The notes under the pieces: model-generated | What the model was told of the DNA's origin: nothing | Seen by the model: the letters and a program-made list of their open reading frames with translations, nothing else | Databases searched by the model: none | Assembly (NCBI GenBank): GCA_027577415.1 | Contig: JANBQS010000119.1 | Location: 1 to 33,270, forward strand | Source: Coemansia sp. RSA 922 | Taxonomy: Eukaryota > Kickxellomycota > Kickxellomycetes > Kickxellales > Kickxellaceae | Reading direction: 5' to 3' | Length of the DNA: 33,270 bases | In this document: piece after piece, positions 17,728 through 28,172 of the stretch | Position numbering within the stretch: position 1 is the first letter of the stretch | Layout of the letters: each line of letters begins with the position of its first letter | Position numbers and translations under genes: made by a program

Positions 17728-18228
17728 ATATATAGTTGTCTCTTCAATATACCGAATATACGAATAACCTCAGAAATACACAGACTTAATGGTTGGCAGA
17801 ACTGCTTGACCAAATTAACTCCCAATATCGGCCACACGGTTTACCCGACCTCTAGCTTGAGACGTTTTTTTTGACTAGAAGTTTTGTTAATACATTTTTA
17901 TTCGCCTAGGTGGCTTTATATCGAGTCCATGAAAGTGTTATTTTAAGCAAAGGCGAGGCAAATTGCATTGCCTGACAGCTGAAATTTGTCTCATCTCGGT
18001 CATCTGTACTTTGCGCTTGTTGCTAGCCGGGTACTATTGGTTGTGACGTCATCGGCTCCTGGCTATAAATCGGATCATGAGGTGCGTAATCCGGAATCGA
18101 TAATGCAAACTATCGAGAGTCAACAAAGAAACAATTTCTGGCACTATATCCATCTCTCTTTCGCGCAATTATACTTTTGAAGACTTTCTCATTTTCTAAC
18201 TGCCTCGAATCTCATTTAGTATATAAAA
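17728..18228 (+). promoter_or_regulatory. Upstream region of the F-box-like gene at 18229
   Basis: CTATAAAT at 18063-18070 is a likely TATA box, about 160 nt ahead of ATG 18229. TTCTAAC (18194-18200) followed by ATTTAG (18215-18220) resembles a branch point and acceptor, so the leader may contain an intron. No other gene is seen. Confidence 0.35.
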
Positions 18229-19995
18229 ATGGCTATGCTGTCGCCACTTCAGACCCTCCCGCTTCACGTCGCTCGGATGATAGTTGATCACGTCGTTGGT
18301 AACAGTCGCTTGGAGTTCGACGGAGTGAACAACTTCTCTGATGGACACGGGCCGCTACTGCTGCCGTTACTGAGCGTCTGTCACAACCTTCGAGCAGTGT
18401 CTGTCTTTCAGTACTGCAAGATCTTTACGATGCGGATCGCGCCAACTTCATATGAAGGTAGCGCATTGCTCTCATATTGGATGAAGCATTTTAAGGGTGC
18501 CAGCTTCCCGACCCATCTATTTGCGCGGGAGGTGTATTTCCACTTGGACCTTTTGGACATTTGTCGAGGAACCGCGATGGAAGTGCTGACTCGCAAGCCA
18601 TTTATCGACTGCACGTTCCCAAAGGCTTGGTCGGTTGTCGTCTCACTCCTCCCAAAATCTACTATGGCGCACCCAAATGACGGCTGGCTATCGCGGCAGG
18701 TTATCGAGTCTAACATTAGAGCTTTTGTACAGCGTGTTAAGAAAGTGGCGCCTCTCGTCAGAAAGGTCCTTGTATCGGTGGCCGCCATATCTCCCGACAT
18801 GCCTCAAGTCGAAGAGCTGCACTTGGGTAGCCTAGTCAAGCAGCTCAGCCAGCTTGCCGATGAGGTTGAGTATAAGATCTATAGCAAGCCGATGTCCTTG
18901 GAGCTACAGCCAACTGGGCTCACCTATTTGATGTACGCAGACATGGATAATAAAGAGGGAAGCAAGTTGATTTTGCTGATAGCAAAGCGCAGCGTGTCGA
19001 CTCTTCAGTTCTTGCATATTCAGCTATACGAACTCGCAGACATCTCTCCACTTATCCAGAGAGCCGGCGGCGGCTATGTTCAATATCCTTGCTTGCACAC
19101 TCTGAAACTAGGAGAAGCGGCGACATTTAGGCTAACGCAGTGGCCCGTTCACCCAGGCGCAGTGCCGTTCCCTAAGCTCCAGCACTTGACTATCGAAATC
19201 GAGTACTGCTTTGGAGATGACACGCCGTTCCGTGGCAACGCTGGCACACTTCAGTATCTGGATCTGAACCTGAGTCCCAAGGCGGTTGACATGTTGAAGA
19301 CGTACAAGGTCTTTACACCTAGCAGCCATCCGAAGCTTCACTGCGTCAAGCTGGGAGAGCGTTTGGCATCTAAACAGGAGCTCTTTGGTACGGACGCCGA
19401 GTATATTCGGTTTTTGCATGGGGTTGGGCCGAATGCACCTGTGCGCGCCATTACAGGTTATTATCCTAACACCAAATTCAAAGATGTAGCCCCAGTGTTT
19501 GGCGAGTACATTTGCATCCAGGTCCTAGTGCTACCGTCTACGCCTCTATCGTTCTGGGACGTCATCGAGCTGGCCAAGGCACTGCCGCTTCTTTCAGATC
19601 TGCACACTTATTATTTGCCTGCTACCGTACTGCCTGACAACGTATCCAAGCGGCAGCTTCCAGAATATGTGCGTGAAATCCATTCGCCTGCTGGCAAGCG
19701 GTTTCGCTGTTGGCGTCTTGAAACTTCACCTGGGCAGGACTTTGAGTCTGTCGCCAAATCTGTGCTCTTGTTGGCTCTGGCGTGCCCCAATTTTGACTAT
19801 GCGGCTGTCTCTGCCGTCAATCGCCCAGTGTTCATGGCGCACATGAAGAAGGCTATCAGAATGGAGGGGTTCAAGCAACATGCACCACGCTTGCAGCGCC
19901 TACTGTTTGGCGGATGGGAAAACAAGATTACCAGCGTCAAGGCGGCACAGCCAAAAATGGACCTCGCGTCGATATTGGCAGCACTGGTTCTCTAG
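18229..19995 (+). CDS. F-box-like / leucine-rich repeat protein, 588 aa
   Basis: Intact single-exon paralogue. ATG 18229 (MAMLSPLQTLPLHVARMIV) immediately follows TATATAAAA; a second ATG lies two codons on. Residues 8-70 hold the F-box-like segment: LPLHVARMIVDHVV, then LLSVCHNLR. Family motifs follow: a mid-region helix (NIRAFVQRVKKVAPLV, about residues 163-178), irregular LRRs (LQFLHIQLYEL, LHTLKLGEA, LQHLTIEIEY), FGDDTPFRGNAGTLQYLDL (about 328-346), FTPSSHPKL, LLALACPNFDYAAV (about 517) and a basic C terminus. It probably acts as an SCF substrate receptor, on family grounds only. Its nearest relative is the next gene, 226 nt downstream in the same orientation, so this pair is a tandem duplication. 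It is GC-richer than the related gene at 1785. Confidence 0.75.
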   Translation: MAMLSPLQTLPLHVARMIVDHVVGNSRLEFDGVNNFSDGHGPLLLPLLSVCHNLRAVSVFQYCKIFTMRIAPTSYEGSALLSYWMKHFKGASFPTHLFAREVYFHLDLLDICRGTAMEVLTRKPFIDCTFPKAWSVVVSLLPKSTMAHPNDGWLSRQVIESNIRAFVQRVKKVAPLVRKVLVSVAAISPDMPQVEELHLGSLVKQLSQLADEVEYKIYSKPMSLELQPTGLTYLMYADMDNKEGSKLILLIAKRSVSTLQFLHIQLYELADISPLIQRAGGGYVQYPCLHTLKLGEAATFRLTQWPVHPGAVPFPKLQHLTIEIEYCFGDDTPFRGNAGTLQYLDLNLSPKAVDMLKTYKVFTPSSHPKLHCVKLGERLASKQELFGTDAEYIRFLHGVGPNAPVRAITGYYPNTKFKDVAPVFGEYICIQVLVLPSTPLSFWDVIELAKALPLLSDLHTYYLPATVLPDNVSKRQLPEYVREIHSPAGKRFRCWRLETSPGQDFESVAKSVLLLALACPNFDYAAVSAVNRPVFMAHMKKAIRMEGFKQHAPRLQRLLFGGWENKITSVKAAQPKMDLASILAALVL

Positions 19996-20221
19996 GCAAT
20001 TTATTGTGGCAAGTTTGCGAGCAGACCGCGGTCTGTATCTTGTTTATTTTTTAATCAATTGTTGGTGATTAAGTTACGATACAAGTATAGCCCATATGTA
20101 TTCCGCAGCCAGCAGTTCAAAAACGACGATTGGTCCTTCTACAAAACAATTCTTTCTCTCTTTCGCCTTATTTTTAACCATTTTCTTCCTCTTTATCTTT
20201 TAAGGCTAGCCAAGTTATACA

Positions 20222-21925
20222 ATGTATGCCCCGACGCCGTTTCAGTTCCTTCCGCTTCATATTGTCCAGCTTATAGTCGACCACATGGCAGATAGCATCC
20301 GTACGAGCTGTAGTGTGGATAGGAGAGACCCAAAAAAGCGCGGAGAGCTTCTGATTCCGTTGCTGTCAGTCTGTCACAACTTTCGTGACAATGTCCACTC
20401 GCTCTTCTTTAGAGACTGTACACTTAATCTGAATGCCTGGGGTGACAAAGCTAGCGAAACACACATTATTTGGCCTTCGAGTCCCCGAAGGCCTACATAC
20501 CCTACGCACCACCTGGTTAAAACCCTGAAGATCGAGTTGGACGCTTGGGAGGTTTATTCGGGTGGGGCACTGAAGAAGCTGTCGGCTTCGCCATATGATA
20601 CTGTCACGTTTCCACTGGTCAGCGATCTTTCAGTTGTTCTGCGCTATAATGGCAAGTGCGAAGAGTACCTTGACGGCGATGCTGGCTTTCCGCGCGACAC
20701 TGTGTATAATATTGGAGCGTTTGTTCGGTGCGTCAAGCAGATGGTGCCTGAAATCGGCAAAGTCGCTATTAACACCCGGGGTAAGCCCACGGACAGCGAC
20801 AGCAAAGGAGTATCGTATTTTCGAGACTTGCTCTCACAGCTGTTCGAAATTGCAGAGGCGACGGCCTTCAGTGACCCGCATGGAGAACTGGGCCTCTGTA
20901 TTCCTATACATCAGATCAGCAACCTCGTGCTTCTCAACTCCCATGTCGACTTGCAGTCTGGTCAAGTTTTGTCACTGGCTCGACATAGTGCTCAGACGCT
21001 TCAGCACCTCGAACTGCAGTCATATTTTGGTGCAGATATAACAGGACTTGTTCAGGATCCCGACAGCGGCGAGTATGTCGAGTATCCACGTCTACGTACA
21101 TTGGAACTGATGTTGCCCAAGAAATTCCAAGGTTCGCACAGGCTGGTGTCTGCAGGCGCAGTTCTGTTCCCCAGTCTTCGGCGGCTTTGGGTAGGAACAA
21201 ATTATCCCTTTGGCGACGACGTGGCTTTCAGGGGCAATTCGGCTACGCTGGAGTATCTGAGTTTGGCGCTATATCAAGCGACTGTCAACATCCTCACAGA
21301 GCACTGCGTATTTACGCCTACCAGCCACCCGCGCCTACAGTGTGTCAACATTGTCCCGCTTTCAACTGGCACGACGAATGACTTTGCCACAGCCACTGCA
21401 TACTTGGAGTTTGTTATGAGTATCGCGCCTGGCGCATCTGTGCGACAGATTGCTGACATGTGTCAAATCCGCAATGGCATTGCTCCGGCACTCTCAGTAC
21501 TTGGTGACTATGCTAGTATTCAAGTCCTGTCTTTGCCGTACACGGCGCTGTCGCTGTGGGGTATTATTTCACTTACCAAGTCGCTCCCATGTCTTTCGGA
21601 TCTGGTAACTAAGAACTCTCACCTAGGTGAGCTTCCTCAGGGCGTATCTAAGGCTGATCTCCCCGACTACGTCCGCTCAAACTACGCTCCTATGGGCGAG
21701 CGACTCCGGTGCTGGCACATTTCGTATTTTTGGAGCTATGACGTGGAAGAGGTAGCGACAGTTGCGCTACTCTTGGCACTGGCTTGTCCAAACTTTGACT
21801 ATGCAGCCGTGGATGACTTTAATCAGAAGGAGACGCTCATGAAGGCGATACAGAAGAAAATCGATGAGCCGGGGTTTAGCCAACATGCGCTACGTCTGAG
21901 GCGCTTGCTATCGAAATATTGCTAA
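20222..21925 (+). CDS. F-box-like / leucine-rich repeat protein, 567 aa
   Basis: Tandem paralogue of the gene at 18229. ATG 20222 (MYAPTPFQFLPLHIVQLIV) gives an F-box-like start at residues 9-65 with the VCHNFR block. It then shares NIGAFVRCVKQMVPEIGKV, LQHLELQSYF, FGDDVAFRGNSATLEYLSL, FTPTSHPRLQCV, a SLWGIISLTKSLPCLSDL block, LLALACPNFDYAAV and a closing GFSQHALRLRRLL. The residues between these blocks have diverged strongly, as expected for fast-evolving substrate receptors. The fragments at 17551 and 24731 belong to the same subfamily. SCF adaptor activity is inferred from the F-box pattern; no substrate can be named. No TATA box is obvious; a pyrimidine-rich leader precedes the ATG. Confidence 0.75.
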   Translation: MYAPTPFQFLPLHIVQLIVDHMADSIRTSCSVDRRDPKKRGELLIPLLSVCHNFRDNVHSLFFRDCTLNLNAWGDKASETHIIWPSSPRRPTYPTHHLVKTLKIELDAWEVYSGGALKKLSASPYDTVTFPLVSDLSVVLRYNGKCEEYLDGDAGFPRDTVYNIGAFVRCVKQMVPEIGKVAINTRGKPTDSDSKGVSYFRDLLSQLFEIAEATAFSDPHGELGLCIPIHQISNLVLLNSHVDLQSGQVLSLARHSAQTLQHLELQSYFGADITGLVQDPDSGEYVEYPRLRTLELMLPKKFQGSHRLVSAGAVLFPSLRRLWVGTNYPFGDDVAFRGNSATLEYLSLALYQATVNILTEHCVFTPTSHPRLQCVNIVPLSTGTTNDFATATAYLEFVMSIAPGASVRQIADMCQIRNGIAPALSVLGDYASIQVLSLPYTALSLWGIISLTKSLPCLSDLVTKNSHLGELPQGVSKADLPDYVRSNYAPMGERLRCWHISYFWSYDVEEVATVALLLALACPNFDYAAVDDFNQKETLMKAIQKKIDEPGFSQHALRLRRLLSKYC

Positions 21926-22127
21926 GCCCTTTAGTTACGTCACTTTAATAAATCAACATGTACGAAAACGGTCTCGACATTGATCAACGATCTCCAGTGG
22001 TCCTCGAAATCAAATCAAAGTGTGATAGAAATCTCTAGCATCACGTTTTGTAATTTGGTTTCTCTTTCTTTATTTATCGTCTTTGATTATTATTATTATT
22101 ATTTTTTGTACACTTCAATTCGCCGAA

Positions 22128-24612
22128 ATGCTTGCTCGAAGAGCCTTTTGGCTGTCCGCTGTTTCCAAGGAAATAGCTGCTACGCGTCGACGCCAGCACT
22201 TGCCATTTCCGTGTCTGCCGCAATTCAGACGTCTTAGTAGCCAATCGCCAGCCAGACCGAGTGTCGATATCCAAAAGGCCATTGTCGACGAAGCTCGCCT
22301 GCTCCAACAAGAGGATAAATCGATTCCATGGTATCTCTTGGTTGCAAAATATCGCCTTTCAATTGACACGCTACAAAGCATTTATAACCAGGCGGAAGTC
22401 GACACTCAGCGCAGACAGCAACGGAGCGCGTTGGTGACCAAAACGGCGGAGCGTCACTTTGACAGCGCGCTAGGCCAGTGCAATTGGGAGGCGGTAGCTG
22501 GCGAGTTAGATACTCCACTTATCGAGTGCCTGGATCATTTTAATGCCTCAAACTCGACGATAAAGCCTCGCTCGCCGATCGAAACCTATGGCGGATGGTC
22601 AAAGGCGGACATGGGGAAGCTGAAGCAGTTTATAGCGGCCAACTATACAGATGGTTCTACTGTTGAATGGAAGCTTGCTGGCGCCTACATGAACATCGAC
22701 GCTTTGGAGTGTCAGCGTGTAGGCTTGGGTACCTTTAACGATCCAATCAACGAAGTGGGCTATCGGCGGGTATGCGAATTCCGCGAGTCTATAATGAGCT
22801 GGAAGGATATTCACCAGTATTTCCTACAGTACGCTACAGTCTCTCTACTCAAGGGCAAATGTTTGGTGTTTAAAAGAAAGCTGGATGGAGTAAGGGGCGT
22901 AAGGCTTACTGCCAAATGGACCGACGCCGACCTCGAGCGAATGAAGGATCTGGTTGAACAACATCTAGAGTCAGCGACTAGATCGGAGTTGGTGGACATT
23001 ATCCAGCGCGAGTTGCCAGCTAGGCCGTTAAGTGATATTCGCCTACTCTTTGGTCGATATCTCTACAAGCTAAAGGCGGGCCGCATGCGTGCTGGCCAAA
23101 TGATTCGACTGCGAGAGCTAGTAGCTGAGTATGGCGAGGACTGGGACCATATCGGCGAGGCATTGGGCGTGTTACCATACAGGGCTCAAATGAACTGGAT
23201 CAAGTTTGGTGGAAATGAAGGCGATCTTTCTGGTTGGACCTCGGATGAGACTCGTCAGTTTCAGCAACTTGTCAGCTCCGGTGTCAAGGCCAAAGAGGCA
23301 GTCAGGCTTTTGACGACCAAGCCGTACTGGGCTTACCAGGATAAAAAGTCGCACATCAATGCCGCGGGTAAGTAAAAATGTCAAATGTGATGGTAATGAT
23401 GTTGTGAGACAAGTCTACTAAATGTTTTATTTTTTGTCAATTGTAGCTAAGCAGCAAAGAGATGGCACTTTTTCTGGATCGTGCTGGTCTGCAGCCGATG
23501 ACGAAACACTGTTGAAGATGATAGATGGATCTACGGCGAGTGCCGCAGCCAAGTGGGAGCAGGTTCGCAAGGCTCTTGGTCGTTCGGTGATAGCATGCCA
23601 ACATCGGTTCCTTGCTATAAATAACTATCGTAGACACGTCGCAGATGACCACAGGAACTTGGTTACTAGCGAGGTTCAAAGGCAGCTCAAGTCGAACAGC
23701 ACTGTTGACTGGTCGCAGGTCAGTCAAGAAACGGGGTTTGGACTACGCGAGTGTCTTGAGCTCAGTCAATACGATGTCGGCAAGGCGAGATGGCAGTATG
23801 ATCCAGATTCATTTTCGCAAAGCATGGCTGACCGCTTGACTGGCTTTATCAAGGAACACTATCCGGTACCAACTCCAGTGAGCTATCGAGCCGTGTCGAA
23901 CTATATGTGGGTTGATATGGACGACTGCATCTGCATACATGACTTGCTCCTGGGCAAGTTCAAGTGGACCGAGGCTGACTACGAGCGGGTTGCAGCACTC
24001 AGGGCTCAGGGACTGATGTTTAAAGAGGTTGCCCGGCAATTGTCTCCCACACTTGCCACGGGTACTGTGAAAGGCGCACTAAGAAGATACTTGTTACCAA
24101 AGCCAGTACGGAGGCCGATCTCAGCCGACGAATTGATCGAGGTATCCAGGCTTGTAGACGAGTATGCCGGAAAGTACCCTGTCACCGACCTTTTCACTAA
24201 GATCCGCACGCGGCTAAACCTTACCAACCGAAGCCACTCTCATCAGTCGGTTGTTAAATGCATAGCCGCACATCCACACTACCAGACGAAAATACGCAAT
24301 ATCGACTATAACGACTTGGCAAATCGCATCGCAACGGGCCAGACAACAGCCAAGCTTGCGGCAATGGAGTTCGATGTACCTCTTCGTAATATTGAGGTTC
24401 GTATGAGGGCTGTAGACAACAAACTGTACTCCTCAAAGTGGACGGAAAAGGAGACTCGTAAATTGGTTGACTACATGCAAAGCTGCGATTCGAAGCCCGA
24501 CCTTGTTTACTTTAGCAAAGTACTGGGTACTAAGGGCCCGATCCATTGCAGTAGAAAGATCACCCGCCTTAGGCACAATGGCGTTTTGCCTCCCGTACCA
24601 AAGACTGGTTGA
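22128..24612 (+). CDS. Mitochondrial protein with multiple Myb/SANT-like segments, 801 aa
   Basis: Two exons, 22128-23367 and 23447-24612. The 79-nt intron has GTAAGT, a CTACTAAAT branch point and a TTGTAG acceptor, and rejoins in phase (codon GCT split 1/2). The start ATG 22128 follows a six-copy ATT repeat in the leader. Residues 1-39 lack acidic residues except one, are rich in Arg and end FRRLSSQ, a typical mitochondrial presequence with a cleavage-like site. The body has repeated Myb/SANT-type helices, each opening with W-[ST]-x-x-[DE]: near residues 154 (GGWSKADM), 262 (KWTDADLERM), 369 (GWTSDETRQF), 425 (CWSAADDETLL, best preserved, with WEQVRKALGRSVIACQHRF), 585 (KWTEADYERV) and 744 (KWTEKETRKLV). 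Such repeats usually bind DNA. A role in mitochondrial nucleic-acid binding is an inference from targeting plus domain; no orthologue is recognised. Confidence 0.75.
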
Positions 24613-24730
24613 TCTCAACAATATTTAATTTACTATTTAGAGCAGGGAGACGTTACAACACAGTTGCTGCCATACCCACGTATGCTTGGTTACCCTACGC
24701 ATGAGCTAGCTAGCAAAAGAGCTGCCTATT

Positions 24731-25321
24731 TTGGTCGACGACAGGAGTATCTGTTTGGGCCAAGCCTTGGTAGTACTGTTGTTGCCATCTTACAGCGGGT
24801 ATACGTTTCCCCATGTGCGCACCATCGACATTAGTGTATTTGTAGGCAAGCGAGATGTCAACATGGGGATCGACTCGGAAGTGACAGAGGCTATTATAAG
24901 CGCCTTTATACAGCAGACCCGACACGTGGCACCCTCGGCGACTGAAATTCGAGTGCAGGCCCATCCTAAAAGTGCTACGAATGTAACCCACTTGTCGTTA
25001 TTTCAGCAGCCTGGTATCGCAGCTATTCCAACTAGCCAATTGCACCAAATATGGATATCACGACGATGATTATGTACCAGTGAGGCTACAGCTGGGTACT
25101 GGCGCTTGCGTCATTACACGGGAGTAGCCGAGGAGTATGAGGTGGCAGTGTGTGTGCTTATGTTGGCCTTGGTATGTCCAAATTTTGACTTTGTTATTCC
25201 CACCAACTTGGTCGCCAAGTCGCTCAAGGCGCAATTGGAGCTGATCATCGGGATTTGGAAGGTAGAAGAACACGAGCCTCGCCTGCGCCGCCTATTGACC
25301 CACATGCCACAGGGCAACTAA
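24731..25321 (+). pseudogene. Decayed F-box/LRR family copy with internal deletions
   Basis: Two plus-strand pieces match paralogues at 18229 and 20222. The first (24731-25066, no ATG, begins at TTG) contains YTFPHVRTIDISVFV and AIISAFIQQTRHVAPSATEI, equivalent to the VTFPLVSDLSVVL and NIGAFVRCVKQMVPEIGKV blocks. The second (about 25090-25321) contains YWRLRHYTG, LMLALVCPNFDF and EPRLRRLLTHMP, equivalent to CWRLETSPG, LLALACPNFDY and the family C terminus. The F-box and the central LRR part between the pieces, including the FRGN motif, are missing, and the pieces are in different frames. Clear homology over a shortened, frame-broken length makes this a pseudogene. Confidence 0.75.
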
Positions 25322-25579
25322 AAGATTTTAATATACTTGATCTGCCCGCCAAGCGCTTTTCTTTTATGCCCAGGGCTTGGCAAAATGTTGAGATGCGGGG
25401 AAGTATGAGGCGCCTGATTTCCTGAAAAGGACGAGTGGCAGGATCAGGGGAATAAAAAGAGAACGCATGAGCTGGCTTTGAAGCGGGCAAAACTATCTTT
25501 TTATTCTCTCTTCTCTACTCAATTTACTTTTTTACTTTTCATTTTTATTGCGATAACGACCTTTTTTTTCTTCTAAATC

Positions 25580-27705
25580 ATGTCTCAGCAGGATATACAG
25601 CGTCTGTCAAAGAAGAACCCGATTCTCAAGCCGTGGGATATTGAGACGCTAGTGAGCTCGTTCAAGTAAGTCATCTGAGAAATAGAGAAGCAATTAGCAT
25701 TTTTGGACTTGATAATATGCTAACACGCCTTTTTTGTTCTATATTTGTAGTGGATTGGACCTTGACGCCAACCGCGGCTTGGAGAGGCGCAACGTGGTAG
25801 CGGCCGTGCAGAAGATAGAGCCCGAGCGGCAATACGACGAAATCAGCAGCGTGCTAAAGGAGGTGGACGTCAGCCGGCCTGACAAGGTTGAGCTGGACGA
25901 GTTTGTCGAGGTAAGAAGGAAAAGAAAAAAGAGCTTCATTCTACTCCTTTTTTAGGCTTTGTATTCACACACTCACATGCTCACTCTATTCTCTCTTTGT
26001 ATCCACATACTCACTTGCTCACCCAATTCTCTCTTTGTAGCTTATTGCTCGCCTGCGTACTGCCGACAAGGCAAAGCAAGGCAGCGCGCCAGCAGTGGCA
26101 GCCAAGGCGTTCGAGGGCATTACTAGCGACCGGGCGTACACTGGGCGCACTGTGCTTGGGTCGCGGCAGAACGCCAGCTCGGCTCACACTATCAACGAGG
26201 ACGAGCGCGAGGAGTTTACCAACCACATCAACTTTGCTCTGAGCGGCGACTCTGACATTGGCTACCGCCTGCCAATTGACCCGCACACCATGCAGCTGTT
26301 TGACGAGGCGCGCGACGGCCTGATTCTGTCCAAGCTGATCAACTACTCTGCGCCCGAGACCATTGACGAGCGCGTGCTGAATCGCGGGCGCAAGCTGTCG
26401 CCGTTCCAAGTGACGGAGAACAACAACGTCGTCATCAACTCTGCCAAGGCCATCGGCTGCTCGGTGGTCAACATTGGGTCGCAGGACTTGGCCGAGGGCC
26501 GCGAGCACCTGCTGCTGGGGCTGATTTGGCAGGTGATAAAGATCGGGCTCTTTGCCAACATCGACATTAAGCTGCACCCGGAGCTGTACCGCCTGCTGGA
26601 CGAGGGCGAGACGCTGGAGGACTTTTTGAAGCTGCCGGCCGACGCCATCCTGCTGCGCTGGTTCAACTACCACCTGGCCGCGGCGGGGTGGCCTCGGCGT
26701 GTCAGCAACTTTAGCGGTGACATCAAGGACAGCGAGAACTACACTGTGCTGCTGAGTCAGCTTGTGCCGGCTCAGTGCTCGCGCGAGCCGCTGCGTGAGC
26801 ATGATCTGACGAGCCGCGCTGAGCTGATGCTGCAGAATGCCGACCGCATTGGGTGCCGGCGGTACGTGTCGCCCAAAACGGTGGTCAATGGCAACCCCAA
26901 GCTTAACCTGGCGTTTGTGGCGCACCTGTTCAACACGCACCCGTGCCTGGCGCCGCTGGAGGACACGACTGACCACGCTGAGCTGGATGACCTTTTGTTC
27001 CGTAACCAGGAGTACGATCGCGAGGCGCGCGCCTTTGCCTTGTGGCTGAACAGCCTCAACGTGGACCCGTTTGTCAACTACTTGTTTGAGGACGTGAAGG
27101 ACGGGCTGGTGCTGCTGCAGGCCTTTGACAAGATCTTCCCTGGCACCGTCGTGTGGAAGCGCGTCAACAGCCGCGTGCCTCTGATGCGGTTCAAGCAGAT
27201 CGAGAATACCAACTTGCTTGTTGACTTGAGCAAGGACCAGCGCTTCTCGCTGGTGGGTATTCAGGGCGCTGATATTACGGACGGAACTCCGACGCTGGTG
27301 CTGGCTGTAGTGTGGCAGTTGATGCGGGCCAATATTATCCGGACCCTGGCGAGCTTGTCGGCCCATGGACGCGAGGTGACTGACCGTGATATGGTGGCGT
27401 GGGCCAATAAGGTTGTCGCTGGCAGTGGTGGGCGGGCGCCGCCTATACGTGCGTTTGGCGACCAGTCTCTGGCCAGCGGGCATTACTTGTTGGATGTGCT
27501 TAACGGCATGAAGCCTGGTATCGTCGACCCAAGCCTGGTGGCTGCTGCTCGCACTGACGAGGAGCGTAAGCGTAATGCGCAGTATGCCATTTCTATTGCG
27601 CGTAAGCTGGGCGCTACCATCTTTTTGCTGCCCGAGGATATCGTCGAGGTCAAGCCAAAGATGATATTGACCTTTATCGGTTCCTTGATGGCCTTGCAGC
27701 AGTAG
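25580..27705 (+). CDS. SAC6: Fimbrin (plastin), actin-bundling protein
   Basis: Three exons, 25580-25665, 25751-25910 and 26041-27705, encode 636 residues (yeast Sac6 has 642). All junctions are GT-AG and in phase. Residues 23-82 form the EF-hand region (SSFNGLDLDANRGLERRNVV and EVDVSRPDKVELDEFVEL). Four calponin-homology domains follow as two actin-binding modules, beginning at about residues 135 (EFTNHINFALSGD), 283 (WFNYHLAAAGW), 412 (WLNSLNVDPFVNYLF) and 530 (MVAWANKVV). Fimbrin cross-links actin filaments in endocytic patches and cables. The gene is clearly GC-richer at third positions than its neighbours, which explains a long antisense open frame. The N-terminal exons are small, as is common where EF-hand exons are split. 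Intron 2 carries a 38-bp tandem duplication. Confidence 0.95.
25961..26036 (+). repeat. 38-bp tandem duplication inside fimbrin intron 2
   Basis: Copies at 25961-25998 and 25999-26036 differ at five positions. Each unit starts GTAT and ends TTCTCTCTTT, just before the acceptor TTTGTAG (26034-26040). In the first copy the equivalent acceptor reads GTAT, so duplication of the acceptor region was followed by loss of the upstream AG. Confidence 0.7.
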
Positions 27706-27909
27706 GGGCATGTGACCCAACTTCATTGTGTGAAGAAAGGACAAGGGGAATGAATGGTTTCTATTACTGCCCATGTGTTTTTGGAAAAAAGCGCCTCGTC
27801 CCCCTCCTCCTCCTCCTTCCTCCCCGCCTCATTATTCTCTTTTATTTTCAGCCATTTTCAATATTATTATACTCTCTTTACTCTTTTTTATTTATTTATT
27901 TTTTTTGAT

Positions 27910-28119
27910 ATGCCTCCCAATACCAAGGTTATGTTCAAGTTGTGGCAGTTTGGCGTTACTCGCGATGCAGCTCCACTGCTCGGAGTGACTGCTGTTGGAT
28001 GTATCTACGGGATATATGTGATGGCGAGCAAGTTCCAAGAGCCAGATTACTTGCGTCGTGCGCCTCGTCATGCGTATAAGAACGTAGCTGCAGGATCATC
28101 TGGTAGTAAAGGACATTAA
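27910..28119 (+). CDS. Small membrane protein, 69 aa, probably mitochondrial
   Basis: ATG 27910 (MPPNTKVMFKLWQFGVTRD) follows a T-rich leader. Residues 20-40 (AAPLLGVTAVGCIYGIYVM) form one transmembrane helix, followed by EPDYLRRAP and a Lys/Gly/Ser tail. The 48 residues from L12 to N59 align without gaps to the protein encoded convergently at 28173-28346, with 16 identities (DAxPLLxV, GIY, PxYxR, P, KN). The shape (IPL-like start of the helix, P after it, then R and W/Y-K-N) recalls the B12D/NDUFA4 group of small respiratory-chain-associated proteins; that assignment is a cautious inference. It is 69 residues long and intron-free. Confidence 0.65.
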   Translation: MPPNTKVMFKLWQFGVTRDAAPLLGVTAVGCIYGIYVMASKFQEPDYLRRAPRHAYKNVAAGSSGSKGH

Positions 28120-28172
28120 AAACAGAATATATATACTGGGGGATAATTTATTTATGAATATATATATGTTTA

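Noticed and set aside
22086..22103. ATT repeat before the Myb-like gene as a functional repeat
   Set aside because: Six ATT units in an AT-rich leader are common microsatellite sequence; no pairing partner or conserved spacing is seen.
26011..27774. 587-codon open frame antisense to fimbrin
   Set aside because: It is a shadow of the GC-rich, strongly biased fimbrin exon 3; the sense strand has clear CH domains, and the antisense product is low-complexity (H/Q/R/V-rich) without a domain.
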